64,000 nt of DNA. Source: Gossypium raimondii. Lineage: Eukaryota; Streptophyta; Magnoliopsida; Malvales; Malvaceae. The translations under genes and the position numbers were made by a program. Within the stretch, counting starts at the first letter, position 1. Every line of letters starts with the position of its first letter. Shown here in pieces: positions 63,765-64,000 of this stretch. Where the stretch lies: NCBI RefSeq assembly GCF_025698545.1, contig NC_068576.1, positions 55,154,094 to 55,218,093 of the forward strand, read 5' to 3'. A model generated the notes under the pieces. It did not search any database and was not told where the DNA came from. It saw only the letters and a program-made list of their open reading frames with translations.

Positions 63765-64000
63765 GAGTACTTCATCATCATCATCATCATCATCATCATA
63801 ATAATAGTAACTTTTATCATTTCAACTATTAGTGGGACTGAACTGAACTCAAACAAGAATCATCTCAAGGCTAAAAAAAGGTGAAACTTTAAAGCTAGTT
63901 ATCCATGAGAAAAGGGGAAAAAGAAAAGAACTCAAGACCCAAAGCCATATATATAATGATGAATTCATATGAAAAACAACAAAAATTAAAGAAGACCCTT
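63765..64000 (-). other. Dof gene upstream DNA or first intron
   Basis: Upstream of the visible frame; no in-frame coding exon is evident. It starts with a TCA/ATG microsatellite at 63772-63799 and continues with A-rich DNA. If the acceptor noted for the Dof gene is used, this is intron 1. Confidence 0.45.
63772..63799. repeat. Microsatellite (TCA)n
   Basis: About nine TCA units immediately upstream of the visible Dof frame. Confidence 0.9.

Overview
This is a plant nuclear window. The genes carry many short GT–AG introns, the intergenic DNA is very AT-rich, proteins include plastid-targeted and plant-specific families (6-phosphogluconolactonase with a transit-like leader, OEP37, PPR, Dof), and there is a block of degenerate chloroplast DNA. 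A eudicot is clear. Malvaceae, possibly Gossypium, is my guess from the look of the solo LTRs and MITEs, and it is not proven here.

Layout. 1-1495 (-): ubiquitin-eL40 ribosomal fusion gene, 3' end cut by the window. 5687-7414 (+): plastid-type 6-phosphogluconolactonase. 9912-11388 (-): ER-type cytochrome b5. 15690-18336 (+): retromer subunit VPS26, whose ATG is the whole coding part of its first coding exon. 19839-23030 (+): MFS protein of the MOT2/MFSD5 molybdate-anion transporter family. 24766-34241 (-): a 12-exon, about 2441-residue MIP2/NBAS-like Sec39 protein of ER-Golgi tethering. 34242-43570: gene-poor AT-rich DNA with repeats. 43571-46432 (+): outer-envelope pore protein OEP37, with a hAT-like MITE in intron 1. 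59137-61620 (-): PLS-class PPR protein with E/E+ end. 63123-63764 (-): Dof transcription factor, probably missing its first exon. I joined all exons by hand; every CDS closes in frame.

The most unusual part is about 47.2-58.4 kb. Here a mosaic of chloroplast-derived pieces that are not neighbours in a typical plastid genome (rpl32-ndhF spacer plus 5' ndhF; trnG-UCC with its group II intron and trnS-trnG spacer; trnT-trnL-UAA-trnF with its group I intron) has been joined and then interrupted. Two solo LTR-like elements (2747 and 3606 bp, both TG...CA, each with a perfect 5-bp target duplication) cut the ndhF and trnG pieces. Two copies of one 150-bp Harbinger-like MITE lie in opposite orientation, one inside the first LTR and one inside the trnL group I intron. 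Diverged inverted copies of another repeat lie just outside both ends of the block. The nesting gives a relative chronology: plastid DNA arrived first, then LTR elements, then the MITE in LTR 1.

The genes are unrelated housekeeping and regulatory loci; no operon-like or biosynthetic cluster is present. Two (MIP2 and VPS26) act in endomembrane traffic, and two (PGL, OEP37) are plastid-related. I see no clearly new coding system. The items worth following up are the organellar mosaic, its flanking inverted repeats, and an unexplained open frame near 40.2-40.7 kb.
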